64,000 bases of DNA from contig NZ_JACJPI010000084.1 of the NCBI RefSeq assembly GCF_014695975.1, positions 124,001-188,000 of the forward strand. Direction: 5' to 3'. The notes below the pieces were generated by a model. The model made no database searches. It saw only the letters and a list, made by a program, of their open reading frames with translations, and was not told where the DNA came from. This document shows positions 52,512 to 61,752 of this stretch, piece by piece. Position numbers and translations under genes: made by a program. Position 1 is the stretch's first letter, and each line of letters starts with the position of its first letter. The DNA is from Leptolyngbya sp. FACHB-321 (GTDB lineage: Bacteria; Cyanobacteriota; Cyanobacteriia; Leptolyngbyales; Leptolyngbyaceae).

Positions 52512-54248
52512 ATGATGCGATTGTCCAGCTCTGACCTACAAGCAACGCTGATGTTGTCCTTGAATCCAACGAATTCAGGTGACATGATCAACCACGAGTC
52601 ACGTAAGGTAGATCTTGATGCTTTACTCGGTGATCCAGCGTTGGCTTCGTCAAATGATTCGTCAGATGATTCCATGTCACCTCTAACCAGCCAGGACGCT
52701 GGCAAACCCAGATTGGCAGAGGACATCTTTAAAGCGGCAGAGGACAGAGTGGCAGATGACTTATCGCCGCAGCGCCGACTAGCGCAAGAGCCGTGGCAGC
52801 CAGCAGACGCCGAAACAATGCCTTTACCAGCATTGGAGCCACAGAACAATGGAAATGGAAATGGTCATGGGTCAGCGAACGGACTAGAATCGCTTGACAG
52901 TACCCCAACGAATCATCAAGCACCAGAGCCAGAGCAGGGCTTTTTTCCTGTTTTGAAGAACCGCAATTTTCTAACCTTGTGGAGTGGTCAGGTTTTTTCG
53001 CAACTGGCAGACAAGGTTTATCTGGTACTGATGATTGCCCTCATTGCCAGTCGTTTTCAGAGCGATGATCAGTCGATTAGTGGCTGGGTATCGTCGATTA
53101 TGATCGCGTTCACGATTCCAGCAGTGCTCTTTGGCTCGATCGCTGGTGTCTTTGTCGATCGCTGGTCAAAGAAAACGGTGCTGGTGCTGACCAATCTTCT
53201 GCGTGGCGGCTTGGTTTTTGCATTACCGCCGCTGCTCTGGCTATCGAAAGGTTGGTCGCCACTGGCAGGCTTACCCGTCGGCTTCTGTGTGCTACTTGGC
53301 ATCACGTTTTTAGTTTCAACGCTGACTCAGTTTTTCGCGCCAGCCGAGCAATCAACGTTGCCGCTAGTAGTGGAGCGACGGCATCTGCTGTCTGCCAACT
53401 CGCTTTATACCACCACAATGATGGCGTCGGTAATCATTGGTTTTGCCGTCGGTGAACCGCTGTTAGCGTTGGCAGATACTCTCATTAGCAAGCTCGGCTG
53501 GACGGCGATCGGGCTAGGTAAGGAACTGGTTGTTGCGAGTGGTTACACGATCGCGGGTGTTATCTTGCTGTGGCTGCGGACTGGCGAGAAAAGCCGTTTA
53601 GCAACCAACGCGACGGAAGAGGCGATCGATGCTGAGGCACCCCATGTTTGGCAGGACATCCGTGACGGCTTACGCTTTCTGGCAGAGCAAGGTCGCGTGC
53701 GGAGTGCGTTGATTCAACTAGTCATTCTATTCTCGGTTTTTGCAGCGCTGGCAGTCCTTTCGGTACGCTTGGCAGAGGTAACACCAGAAATCAAGTCTTC
53801 TCAGTTCGGCTTTTTGCTGGCAATGGGTGGCGTTGGTATGGCGATCGGGGCAACGTTTATCGGACAGTTTGGTCAGCGGTTTCCCCATACACAACTGAGC
53901 CTGGTTGGTTCATTGGGCATGGCAGCGTCGTTATTTGGTATTTCTCTCTCTGTTACACGGCTGATACCGACGCTACTACTGATTGCAGCCTTGGGAGGCT
54001 TTGCGGCTGTTGTCGGTGTACCGATGCAAACGGCGATTCAGGAGGAGACACCCGAAGCCATGCGGGGCAAGGTTTTTGGCTTACAGAACAATGCCATTAA
54101 CATTGCCCTTAGCCTACCGTTGGCGCTTGCTGGTGTGGCTGAAACGTTTTTTGGCTTACGTGCCGTCTTTATCGGTCTAGCTGTTTTGGTCGTCGCAGGA
54201 GGGGTCTTAACCTGGTATATTTCCCGTACAGGATTAAACCAGCGTTAG
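52512..54248 (+). CDS. MFS transporter with long disordered N-terminus
   Basis: A 578-residue carrier. The first 140 or so residues are hydrophilic, Asp/Ser/Asn-rich (including an NGNGNGHG run) and predicted disordered. After them comes an MFS fold: LWSGQVFSQLADKVYLVLMI, the loop 2-3 motif DRWSKKTVLVLTN, and about 12 helices. The fold resembles the enterobactin-exporter-like group. The substrate is unknown. Start uncertain: ATG 52512 or one codon later. Confidence 0.86.
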   Translation: MMRLSSSDLQATLMLSLNPTNSGDMINHESRKVDLDALLGDPALASSNDSSDDSMSPLTSQDAGKPRLAEDIFKAAEDRVADDLSPQRRLAQEPWQPADAETMPLPALEPQNNGNGNGHGSANGLESLDSTPTNHQAPEPEQGFFPVLKNRNFLTLWSGQVFSQLADKVYLVLMIALIASRFQSDDQSISGWVSSIMIAFTIPAVLFGSIAGVFVDRWSKKTVLVLTNLLRGGLVFALPPLLWLSKGWSPLAGLPVGFCVLLGITFLVSTLTQFFAPAEQSTLPLVVERRHLLSANSLYTTTMMASVIIGFAVGEPLLALADTLISKLGWTAIGLGKELVVASGYTIAGVILLWLRTGEKSRLATNATEEAIDAEAPHVWQDIRDGLRFLAEQGRVRSALIQLVILFSVFAALAVLSVRLAEVTPEIKSSQFGFLLAMGGVGMAIGATFIGQFGQRFPHTQLSLVGSLGMAASLFGISLSVTRLIPTLLLIAALGGFAAVVGVPMQTAIQEETPEAMRGKVFGLQNNAINIALSLPLALAGVAETFFGLRAVFIGLAVLVVAGGVLTWYISRTGLNQR

Positions 54249-54353
54249 TGGGTGATGGGCTGTGCGGTTTTGGTTAGGTGTACCCATGCTAATGGCTCGC
54301 TAATGACTGACCATTAATCACTGCACCCTATCCCTTTCGTTTCTATACCCTGA

Positions 54354-55505
54354 ATGCATATCGCCTGGCTCGGAAAAAAGTCGCCTTTCTGCGGCAATGT
54401 TACCTACGGTCGAGAGGTGACAAACGCGCTCTTAGATCGAGGTCACCAGGTCAGTTTTTTTCACTTTGCTCAACCGGAACCACCGCCGGACAACTGGCCT
54501 GACTTTCAAGAGATTTCGATACCGTTCCTTTACAAGTCGCAAATTTATACCATACCGACGTTCAAATCGAGCAAGATTCTGGCGCAGGCGCTTTATCGGC
54601 TCAAGCCTGATGTGGTTCACGCTTCACTGACCCTATCGCCGCTTGACTTTTTGCTGCCAGAAATCTGTCTTGAGCTGGGTATTCCGCTTGTTGCCACGTT
54701 TCATCCTCCCTTCGATCGCAAACCGCGTAATCTAACATCGGGCACACAGCATCTGATGTACCAGCTTTATGCACCGTTTCTAGCGAAGTACGATCGCGTC
54801 ATTATCTTTTCTCACATTCAAAAGGAACTGCTAATCCGCCTTGGTGTACCAGCCTCCAAGTTGGCAGTAATTCCTAATGGGGTAGATATACAGAAGTATT
54901 CTCCAGGACCATCAAGCCTCAAAGCAGAGTTAGATGCCGATCGCATCTTTGTCTACCAGGGACGCATCGCACCCGAGAAAAACATCGAATCCTTGCTTAA
55001 AGCCTGGAAACAATGTCGGATGGACGATCGCACCAAGCTAGTAATTGTGGGCAACCACGGCTCACTCGCAGCCTCTTTAATTCCGTTCTACGGTCCAGAG
55101 CACGGCATCATCTGGTCAGGCTTTATCGCTGACGAGCAGCAGCGGATTAACATCCTGCGTGGCTCTGATGTTTTTGTGCTGCCATCTCTGGTCGAAGGAC
55201 TGTCGTTGTCGCTCTTGGAAGCGATGGCATGTGGATTAGCCTGTGTTGCTACCGATGCGGGCGCTGATGGCGAGGTCTTAGAACATGAGGCAGGCGTGAT
55301 CTTAAAGACCCAAAACGTCGCGACCCAACTTAAAACGTTGCTTCCCCAACTATGTGAACACCCAGGCTGGACAACGTTGCTGGGGCAAAATGCTCGGCAA
55401 CGAGTTAAAGAGCGCTACACGCTCACCGACAATATCACACACTTGGAAAGCCTTTATGATGAGGTTTTACGGCATCAGCCTGCACCATTAAGGCGAGTTT
55501 CATAA
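54354..55505 (+). CDS. Glycosyltransferase family 4 (GT-B fold)
   Basis: A 383-residue enzyme with the GT-B pattern: N-terminal LGKKSPFCGNVTYGREVTNA, a hinge at about residue 180 (VIPNGVDIQKYSPG), FVYQGRIAPEKNIESLLKAW, and the donor-site motif LPSLVEGLSLSLLEAMACGL with the conserved E-x7-E pair. The start ATG 54354 is supported by the N-terminal strand. The amidase gene starts immediately after its stop codon (55506). Confidence 0.9.
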   Translation: MHIAWLGKKSPFCGNVTYGREVTNALLDRGHQVSFFHFAQPEPPPDNWPDFQEISIPFLYKSQIYTIPTFKSSKILAQALYRLKPDVVHASLTLSPLDFLLPEICLELGIPLVATFHPPFDRKPRNLTSGTQHLMYQLYAPFLAKYDRVIIFSHIQKELLIRLGVPASKLAVIPNGVDIQKYSPGPSSLKAELDADRIFVYQGRIAPEKNIESLLKAWKQCRMDDRTKLVIVGNHGSLAASLIPFYGPEHGIIWSGFIADEQQRINILRGSDVFVLPSLVEGLSLSLLEAMACGLACVATDAGADGEVLEHEAGVILKTQNVATQLKTLLPQLCEHPGWTTLLGQNARQRVKERYTLTDNITHLESLYDEVLRHQPAPLRRVS

Positions 55506-56912
55506 ATGAATTTGACTGATTTGGCTTTTACTCCTGCCCTGGAGCAGGCACGGTTGATTCGCCAGCGGGAAATCTCGCCGCTAGAGCTGGTTGAGCTTTA
55601 CCTGCAACGCATTGAGAAACTGAATGGGCAGTTGGGCAGCTATGTCACGGTGGCAGCAGAACTTGCCATTGCTGACGCTACAGCTAAAACGGAGGCGATC
55701 GCTCACAACAGCGAGGAGCTACCACCGTTTTTTGGTGTGCCAATCGCCATCAAAGACCTGAATGCAGTGGCAGGGTTGCCCTGTGCATATGGTGTCAAAA
55801 TTCTTAAAAAGCGCATTTCCACTGAAGACGATGGTGTTGTCTCCCGCATCAAGCAAGCTGGCTTCATCGTTCTGGGCAAAACTGCTACATCCGAAGTTGG
55901 GATGCTGCCTTATACCGAACCAGATGGCTTTCCACCTGCCCGTAACCCCTGGCATTTAGACTATACGCCCGGTGGTTCCAGTGGTGGCTCAGCAGCAGCT
56001 CTAGCAGCAGGACTCTGCGCGATCGCTCAGGGATCAGATGGGGGTGGCTCCATTCGAGGACCGGCATCGTGCTGTGGGCTCGTTGGTATCAAGCCTTCAC
56101 GGGGACGTGTAACCCATGCGCCCTATGGCGATCGACTCAGTGGTATTGCCACCAATGGACCAATGGGTCGCACAGTTGCTGATGCAGCAGCATTGCTCGA
56201 TGCTATGTCCGGTTATGTCGTTGGTGACCCTTACTGGCTACCCGATCCAGACCCCTCTTTTCTAGCAGCAGCCCAGAAACCACCGGGTCATCTACGTATT
56301 GCTTTTGCAACGACCATTGAACCAGTCGGAGCAGCAGACCCAGGCTGTAAGCAGGCTGTTTTAGATACAGTGCATTTACTACAGACGATGGGGCATACGG
56401 TAGAGCCAGGTTGCCCTGATTTTAGTGATCTGATTGAGCCGTTTAGCGTGGTCTGGCAGGCTGTCCTTAGTGAGGCAGGCATCCCGTTTATTTTTCTTGG
56501 CAAGATGAATCGGTGGTTACTCAATCGATCGCGCTTTCACTCCAGCGGCAAATACCTGCGAGCCGTTGGCAAAATGCAGATGGTTGCCCGTCGCATAGTC
56601 GCCTTCTTTGATGCAGTGGATGTGTTAGTGCTACCAACTTATCTACACTCCACTATCCGCGTGGGCGAGTGGGCAACACTTCGACCCAGCAAAACTCTGG
56701 AAAAAATCATCAACTGGGTAGCGCCCTGCCCCCCATTTAATGCAACTGGGCAGCCTGTAGTCACGATTCCCACTAGTTTTGACCAAAACGGTCTGCCGAT
56801 CGGCATCCAATTGATTGGTCGTCCCGCTGCTGACGCCACTGTAATTGCCCTAGCCGCCCAAATCGAAGCAGCAAAGCCTTGGATTCACCATCGCCCAGCT
56901 TTTGCCAAGTAA
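55506..56912 (+). CDS. Amidase signature family hydrolase
   Basis: A 468-residue amidase. The Ser-cisSer-Lys triad is visible as Lys83 (PIAIKDLNAV), Ser158 (TPGGSSGG) and Ser182 (GGGSIRGPASC), with the spacing of the family. It is not the GatA subunit, since no gatB or gatC is near and the N-terminus differs. It overlaps no gene but begins directly after the glycosyltransferase stop, so translation may be coupled. Substrate unknown. Confidence 0.92.
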   Translation: MNLTDLAFTPALEQARLIRQREISPLELVELYLQRIEKLNGQLGSYVTVAAELAIADATAKTEAIAHNSEELPPFFGVPIAIKDLNAVAGLPCAYGVKILKKRISTEDDGVVSRIKQAGFIVLGKTATSEVGMLPYTEPDGFPPARNPWHLDYTPGGSSGGSAAALAAGLCAIAQGSDGGGSIRGPASCCGLVGIKPSRGRVTHAPYGDRLSGIATNGPMGRTVADAAALLDAMSGYVVGDPYWLPDPDPSFLAAAQKPPGHLRIAFATTIEPVGAADPGCKQAVLDTVHLLQTMGHTVEPGCPDFSDLIEPFSVVWQAVLSEAGIPFIFLGKMNRWLLNRSRFHSSGKYLRAVGKMQMVARRIVAFFDAVDVLVLPTYLHSTIRVGEWATLRPSKTLEKIINWVAPCPPFNATGQPVVTIPTSFDQNGLPIGIQLIGRPAADATVIALAAQIEAAKPWIHHRPAFAK

Positions 56913-57287
56913 GACTAGTAGCCTCTTAAGGCTGAAGTATCTGCTAAGTCAAGAGGCTAGCTCAAGAGCAGGGATATAAGCACATGTCTTTCCTCTTCAC
57001 TCATCGACCCTTTACTTTATTACCCACTTATTAACCTCTCACTCTAGACCTTCCCCCTGCTAGCCAAACTCGTTAGCAAAATTAGTACAACTTTTATGCC
57101 TAAGCTAGAGACACAAAGCGAAATATTGGGTATGATACCTTCAAGAGTGTAGCTAGCAGGACAAAATGCTCTTGCTCTAGAGTCTAATGTTGATTACGCT
57201 TGAGTACGTCAGCTTGCTAGACAATCTGTAGTTACAAGCAACCTTGACAGTTGCTCTGTATTGGTGTGTGGAGGATAAATTACCGTC
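56913..57287. other. Leader region of the first SLH porin
   Basis: 375 bp without a frame that looks like protein. GGAGG at 57270-57274 serves the porin ATG at 57288. A TATGAT at 57132-57137 may be a -10 box, but no convincing -35 pairs with it. Confidence 0.5.
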
Positions 57288-59168
57288 ATGTCGAATCTCT
57301 TCTTGAAATCTCTGCTAGTTAGCCCCGCAGTTCTTGCTGCTGCTCTGGCAGTGTCTACATCCGCGATTGCAACTGAAGCTAAAGCAACAAACGATGTTGT
57401 GCAGTCTCAAGCTTCAGCCCTTCAGCCTCTTTCACTGGCTGCTGCGCCACAGATTGCTGCACCAGAAGTATCTGCTTCAGATGTTGCACCGATTGCGTCT
57501 GATCATGCGGTCACCAGCTTAGAGCCAAAAGCTTTACCTGCACCAGTAGAAGTTGCACAAGCAGCTCCCGCAGCCTCTGAGCCTGCTCTTTCTGAGTCGC
57601 CCTCGAACTCTCTGAATCAAATCAATCGGTATACCCGCGAAGGTCGTACCTCAAATGCTCAAGTAACTTCGGTTTCTCAACTTTCTGATGTTCAGCCAAC
57701 CGATTGGGCATTCCAAGCGTTGCAATCGTTGGTCGAGCGCTACGGTTGTATTGCTGGTTATCCTGACCGTACCTACCGTGGTAATCGTGCTACCACCCGT
57801 TACGAGTTTGCGGCTGGCTTAAATGCCTGCCTTGATCGCGTCAATGAACTCATTGCTGCTGGCACTGCCGATTTGGTGAAGAAAGAAGACTTGGCTGTGC
57901 TGCAAAAGCTACAGGAAGAGTTTGCGGCTGAATTGGCAACCCTTCGTGGTCGCGTTGATTCTCTAGAAGCTCGGACAGCAACCCTTGAGAAGCAACAGTT
58001 CTCAACTACCACCAAGCTTTCGGGTGAAGTAATCTTCGCTATCACCGACGAGTTCGGTCAGCCAAGAAGCAACGAGACTGTGTTCCAGGACCGGGTTCGT
58101 TTAGCTCTCAACACCAGCTTTACGGGTAAAGACTTGCTGGTCACTCGTCTTGCGGCTGGTAACTTTAGATCTTTCAACCTTGGAGATGACTTCTCAGGCG
58201 TTGGTTTACAGACATTCCAGTTTGGTAGTACAAATAACAACCAAGTCTTCGCTGACTGGGTTGCTTACTACTTCCCATTGGGTGAAAAGATTAGTGTTTA
58301 TGTTCCAGCCTTCGCAGGTCTGCAATATGACTACGCCCCTACTCAGTCAGGTCTGATGGAAGGCTTTGATGGTGGTTCTGGACCACTTAGCGTTTTTGCT
58401 CAACGCAACCCAATTTACAACATTGGTGGTGGTTCAGGTCTTGGTGTGAACTTTGACCTTACCAACAACTTCAAGATCAGCCTTGGTTATTTGGCAGACA
58501 ACTCCACTTTGAACGCAGAGGGCGGAACTCTTCAGCCACCAGCGGCTGCTTTTGGAGCGAATAACCCTGCTGAGAAGAACGGTTTGTTCAACGGTAGCTA
58601 CTCCGCTTTGGCTCAAGTTGCCTTCAATACTGATTTCTTCTCCATTGGTCTCACCTACGTGAATGCGTATCGTCGTGGTGCGATCTTTGACACCGGTAGC
58701 GGTGGTGCAGTTGTGGGTACAAGCCTGGCAAACCTAGCGTTTCTTAACCCCAATGGCACATTCACATCATCTCGAGTGAATGCTTACGGTATTTCAGGGT
58801 CGATTAACCTTGGCAGAAATATCTCGGTAAATGCCTTTGGTTCGTACATCGAAGCTGATAAAGTGGGCGATGGTTTTGATGCGGGCGATATCTGGACTTA
58901 TGGTATCGGTCTTGCCTTTGCTGATTTTGGCAAAAAGGGAAACCTGCTGGGTCTAATGGCAGGTGTTGAACCTTATCTGGGCAACAGCCAACAGCTTGGT
59001 CGTGGGACAGGAAACTCTGAGCCAATCCACCTTGAGGCGTTCTACAGATATCAGTTGACTGATAATATTTCTATTACGCCTGGTGTTATCTACGTGATTA
59101 ACCCTGGTCAAGTCAACAACAGCTCAGACATCTTCATTGGTACTTTGAGAACGACCTTTACGTTCTAA
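57288..59168 (+). CDS. SLH-domain outer-membrane porin, iron-uptake porin family, copy 1
   Basis: A 626-residue porin. A signal peptide (MSNLFLKSLLVSPAVLAAAL, Ala-rich to about residue 30) is followed by an Ala/Ser/Pro-rich linker, an SLH domain (about 124-190; SQLSDVQPTDWAFQALQSLV, GYPDRTYRGNR) that should bind peptidoglycan-linked polysaccharide, a coiled coil (EEFAAELATLRGRVDSLEA) and an OprB/Som-like beta-barrel ending in TFTF. Such proteins are the major cyanobacterial outer-membrane channels. The paralogues at 59609 and 61753 share the first half. A double terminator follows. Confidence 0.93.
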   Translation: MSNLFLKSLLVSPAVLAAALAVSTSAIATEAKATNDVVQSQASALQPLSLAAAPQIAAPEVSASDVAPIASDHAVTSLEPKALPAPVEVAQAAPAASEPALSESPSNSLNQINRYTREGRTSNAQVTSVSQLSDVQPTDWAFQALQSLVERYGCIAGYPDRTYRGNRATTRYEFAAGLNACLDRVNELIAAGTADLVKKEDLAVLQKLQEEFAAELATLRGRVDSLEARTATLEKQQFSTTTKLSGEVIFAITDEFGQPRSNETVFQDRVRLALNTSFTGKDLLVTRLAAGNFRSFNLGDDFSGVGLQTFQFGSTNNNQVFADWVAYYFPLGEKISVYVPAFAGLQYDYAPTQSGLMEGFDGGSGPLSVFAQRNPIYNIGGGSGLGVNFDLTNNFKISLGYLADNSTLNAEGGTLQPPAAAFGANNPAEKNGLFNGSYSALAQVAFNTDFFSIGLTYVNAYRRGAIFDTGSGGAVVGTSLANLAFLNPNGTFTSSRVNAYGISGSINLGRNISVNAFGSYIEADKVGDGFDAGDIWTYGIGLAFADFGKKGNLLGLMAGVEPYLGNSQQLGRGTGNSEPIHLEAFYRYQLTDNISITPGVIYVINPGQVNNSSDIFIGTLRTTFTF

Positions 59169-59178
59169 CTCTATACAG

Positions 59179-59210
59179 AAAGCCTCCCTGCACTAGTTGC
59201 AGAGGCTTTT
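59179..59210 (+). terminator. Rho-independent terminator after porin 1
   Basis: AAAGCCT pairs with AGGCTTT around an inner CTGCA/TGCAG stem, then TTTT. Confidence 0.85.
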
Positions 59211-59225
59211 GTACCGTTAACTTTG

Positions 59226-59257
59226 AAAGCTCTCCCTTTACACGGAGAGCTTTTTTT
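59226..59257 (+). terminator. Second rho-independent terminator after porin 1
   Basis: AAAGCTCTCC pairs with GGAGAGCTTT across an 8-base loop, followed by a T-run to 59257. It lies 15 bp beyond the first hairpin. Confidence 0.9.
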
Positions 59258-59608
59258 ATGGTTTTCTTGTTTGTAACAATCTTTACCAGCTTTATGTGAT
59301 GATTTTTACTGAAAACCTTAAGAGTTTACCTTTCTAAAACAAGTGCTAGAAAATAACCAGGGAAATAGTGTATATATTTAAAGTCCTGTTAACCATCGTC
59401 CCTAATAATCAGTAGAGAAGGTCGGTAGTACTATCCAACAGAGTGGTATTGCAGATTGCAAAATCGTCTCTTGAGTGACCCTTCTAAACCATTACTTTTG
59501 TTGAGGTTTCTAGCTTCTCTTTGAATCAGAGAAGTTGTCGAGGAACAGCGCGTTGATGAGTAATGTGGACGGTCTGTAAACGGAATCTTTTGTCTTTAAG
59601 GTGTGAGT

Positions 59609-61426
59609 GTGAAAGCAATGATGTCAAGAAAATTTTGGAAGCCTTTGTTGGCAGTCCCTTCTCTTTTGGGTGCAACGATCGCAGTATCTGCAATCGCAGC
59701 GACAAGCGTTGCCGCTAATGCTGCTGAAACAGCAACCGTATCAGTGTCTTCAGTAGAAGCTGCAGAGCCTGTAGTGGAAGCATCAGCAGCTCCTGTGGAA
59801 ACGACAACGATTGCTGACGCAACGATCGCTAACGCAGCACCAGCGCCAACGCAGTCTGCTACAACAGCGTCAGCTCAAGAAAATGAGGCTACTGCTGATT
59901 TAGCAGCGACAGGGATTGCAGGTCAAGTGACATCTGTTTCTCAGTTGTCAGACGTGCAGCCGACCGACTGGGCTTTCCAAGCACTGCAATCGCTGGTTGA
60001 GCGCTATGGCTGTATTGTTGGTTATCCTGATCGCACCTATCGTGGCAATCGGGCACTGACTCGGTATGAGTTTGCCGCTGGCTTAAATGCTTGCATGGAT
60101 CGGATCAACGAGTTGATTGCTGCAGGCACCGCTGATCTAGTCAAAAAAGAAGACCTCTTAGCAGTTCAAAAGCTGCAAGAAGAATTTGCGGCTGAACTAG
60201 CCACGCTGCGCGGTCGTGTCGATGCGGTAGAAGCACGGACAGCAACGCTGGAGAAGCAGCAATTCTCCACCACCACCAAGCTGGTTGGTGAAGCCATCTT
60301 TACGATCGCAGACACCTTCGGCGATAGCGCAACTAGAACCGGTAATGGCACCCTGATTCCTGGAACAACCGAGAACGACAACACAGAAACCATCTTTGCC
60401 GATCGTGTTCGTCTTAACCTAGACAGCAGCTTTACTGGTAAAGATCAGTTGCGGATTCGCTTGCAGGCACGCAACATCACGCCTTTTTCGGGTGCTGCCT
60501 TTACTGGAACGAATGAAACGCGGTTAGGTTTTGATGGCAACAACTCAAACTCTCTTGAAGTCAGTAAGGTCTTCTACCGTTTTGCTCTCAGCAACAACTT
60601 TAGATTGCAGGTTGATGCAGTCGGCAATGAGTTTTACAACGGTCTTGTTAGTACCCTAAGCCCCTTCACAAGCAGTGGTAATGGCGCACTGTCGCGTTTT
60701 GGACGGTTTAGCCCTATCTACCGGAGCAATGCAAACGGCGCTGGTTTTACGTTTGAGTACAAGTTTAGCGATTTTCTCGCTCTTCAAGGTGGCTATATTG
60801 CTGACACCCTTAGCAACGACCCAACTCCAACAAATGGTCTTTTCAACGGGGCTTACACTGCTTTAGGGCAGGTCGTTCTCAAACCCAGCAGAGCTCTTGA
60901 AGTCGCGCTGACCTATGCTCGCTCTTACTACCCTGGTAACGAGGTCAACATCACCTCAAGTACTGGTAGTGGGTATGCGTCTAACCCCTTTGCTTCCAGT
61001 GCAGCGATTCGTCGAGCCACATCATCTGATGCATTTGGTGTGCAGGCGCAGTTCCGCCTCAGCCCTAAATTTATTGTTGGTGGCTGGTTTGGCTACACCA
61101 AAGCCTATCAAGCTGGGAATGCAAATGAAGCCGATGTTCTTAACGGTTCTGTCTTCTTAGCCTTCCCCGACCTGGGCAAGAAAGGCAACTTGGGCGGCAT
61201 CATCGTGGGTATTCCACCGAAAGTTACTGGCAACGACTTTATTGCTGCTAATGGGCTGCGCCGCATTGATGACGACACCACATACCATGTAGAAGCGCTG
61301 TACCGCTACCGTGTGACCAACAACATTGCGATTACACCTGGTGTCATCGTTATCTTCAACCCAGAAGGAAACAACGACAACGCAACACAATATGTTGGCG
61401 TGATTCGGACAACCTTCTCGTTCTAG
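59609..61426 (+). CDS. SLH-domain outer-membrane porin, iron-uptake porin family, copy 2
   Basis: A 605-residue paralogue of copy 1. I place the start at GTG 59609, aligned with the start of copy 3 and 7 bases after AAGG; a GTG six bases upstream and ATG 59618 are alternatives. Signal peptide, Ala/Thr-rich linker, SLH domain (from about 59934) and coiled coil are followed by a barrel that differs clearly from copies 1 and 3. The N-terminal 360 bp are nearly the same in DNA as copy 3. It ends TFSF. A strong terminator follows. Confidence 0.92.
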   Translation: MKAMMSRKFWKPLLAVPSLLGATIAVSAIAATSVAANAAETATVSVSSVEAAEPVVEASAAPVETTTIADATIANAAPAPTQSATTASAQENEATADLAATGIAGQVTSVSQLSDVQPTDWAFQALQSLVERYGCIVGYPDRTYRGNRALTRYEFAAGLNACMDRINELIAAGTADLVKKEDLLAVQKLQEEFAAELATLRGRVDAVEARTATLEKQQFSTTTKLVGEAIFTIADTFGDSATRTGNGTLIPGTTENDNTETIFADRVRLNLDSSFTGKDQLRIRLQARNITPFSGAAFTGTNETRLGFDGNNSNSLEVSKVFYRFALSNNFRLQVDAVGNEFYNGLVSTLSPFTSSGNGALSRFGRFSPIYRSNANGAGFTFEYKFSDFLALQGGYIADTLSNDPTPTNGLFNGAYTALGQVVLKPSRALEVALTYARSYYPGNEVNITSSTGSGYASNPFASSAAIRRATSSDAFGVQAQFRLSPKFIVGGWFGYTKAYQAGNANEADVLNGSVFLAFPDLGKKGNLGGIIVGIPPKVTGNDFIAANGLRRIDDDTTYHVEALYRYRVTNNIAITPGVIVIFNPEGNNDNATQYVGVIRTTFSF

Positions 61427-61752
61427 TGAGCTAAAAGCTCAGGTTAATAAATAAACTAAGCCCCGTCGCGACGGGGCTTTTTTCATGCATCAGTTGCTTA
61501 TAGGAATGCAATACATATAGCTAAAGGATAAAGGATGAATAGAAGCTCCTGCTCAAAGGAGGTCTTAAGGTTCAAGCCTGTCCTAACGTTCTCTTTGGCT
61601 GCTATAAAAGCATAATCATCAAAAAGCACCTAAGCTTCGAGCTTTTTTGCTTAAGTCAGTGTAAAATCTGACGAGTTGAAAAAAACTCATTCGATGGGTT
61701 CTTTCAGCAGCTTTTAAGTAGGATTTGTCTCTTGAGTGTGAGGTGTGTGGGA
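61427..61752. other. Intergenic region upstream of porin 3
   Basis: Contains the terminator at 61458-61483. A small hairpin AAGCT-TCG-AGCTT followed by a T-run (61632-61648) lies about 105 bp before porin 3 and might be an attenuator. No gene is visible. Confidence 0.5.
61458..61483 (+). terminator. Rho-independent terminator after porin 2
   Basis: AAGCCCCGTCG pairs with CGACGGGGCTT around a minimal loop, then a T-run to 61483. Confidence 0.92.

Larger units (their letters stand above)
59169..59608. other. Intergenic region with two terminators and the leader of porin 2
   Basis: The two hairpins at 59179-59210 and 59226-59257 end copy 1. The rest (59258-59608) has no gene. GTCTCTTGAGTG near 59466 recurs just before porin 3 (61726-61738). 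Confidence 0.55.

Noticed and set aside
59258-59608. Fur box upstream of the porins
   Set aside because: No match to the GATAATGATAATCATTATC-type consensus was found by eye in the leaders of the three porins.
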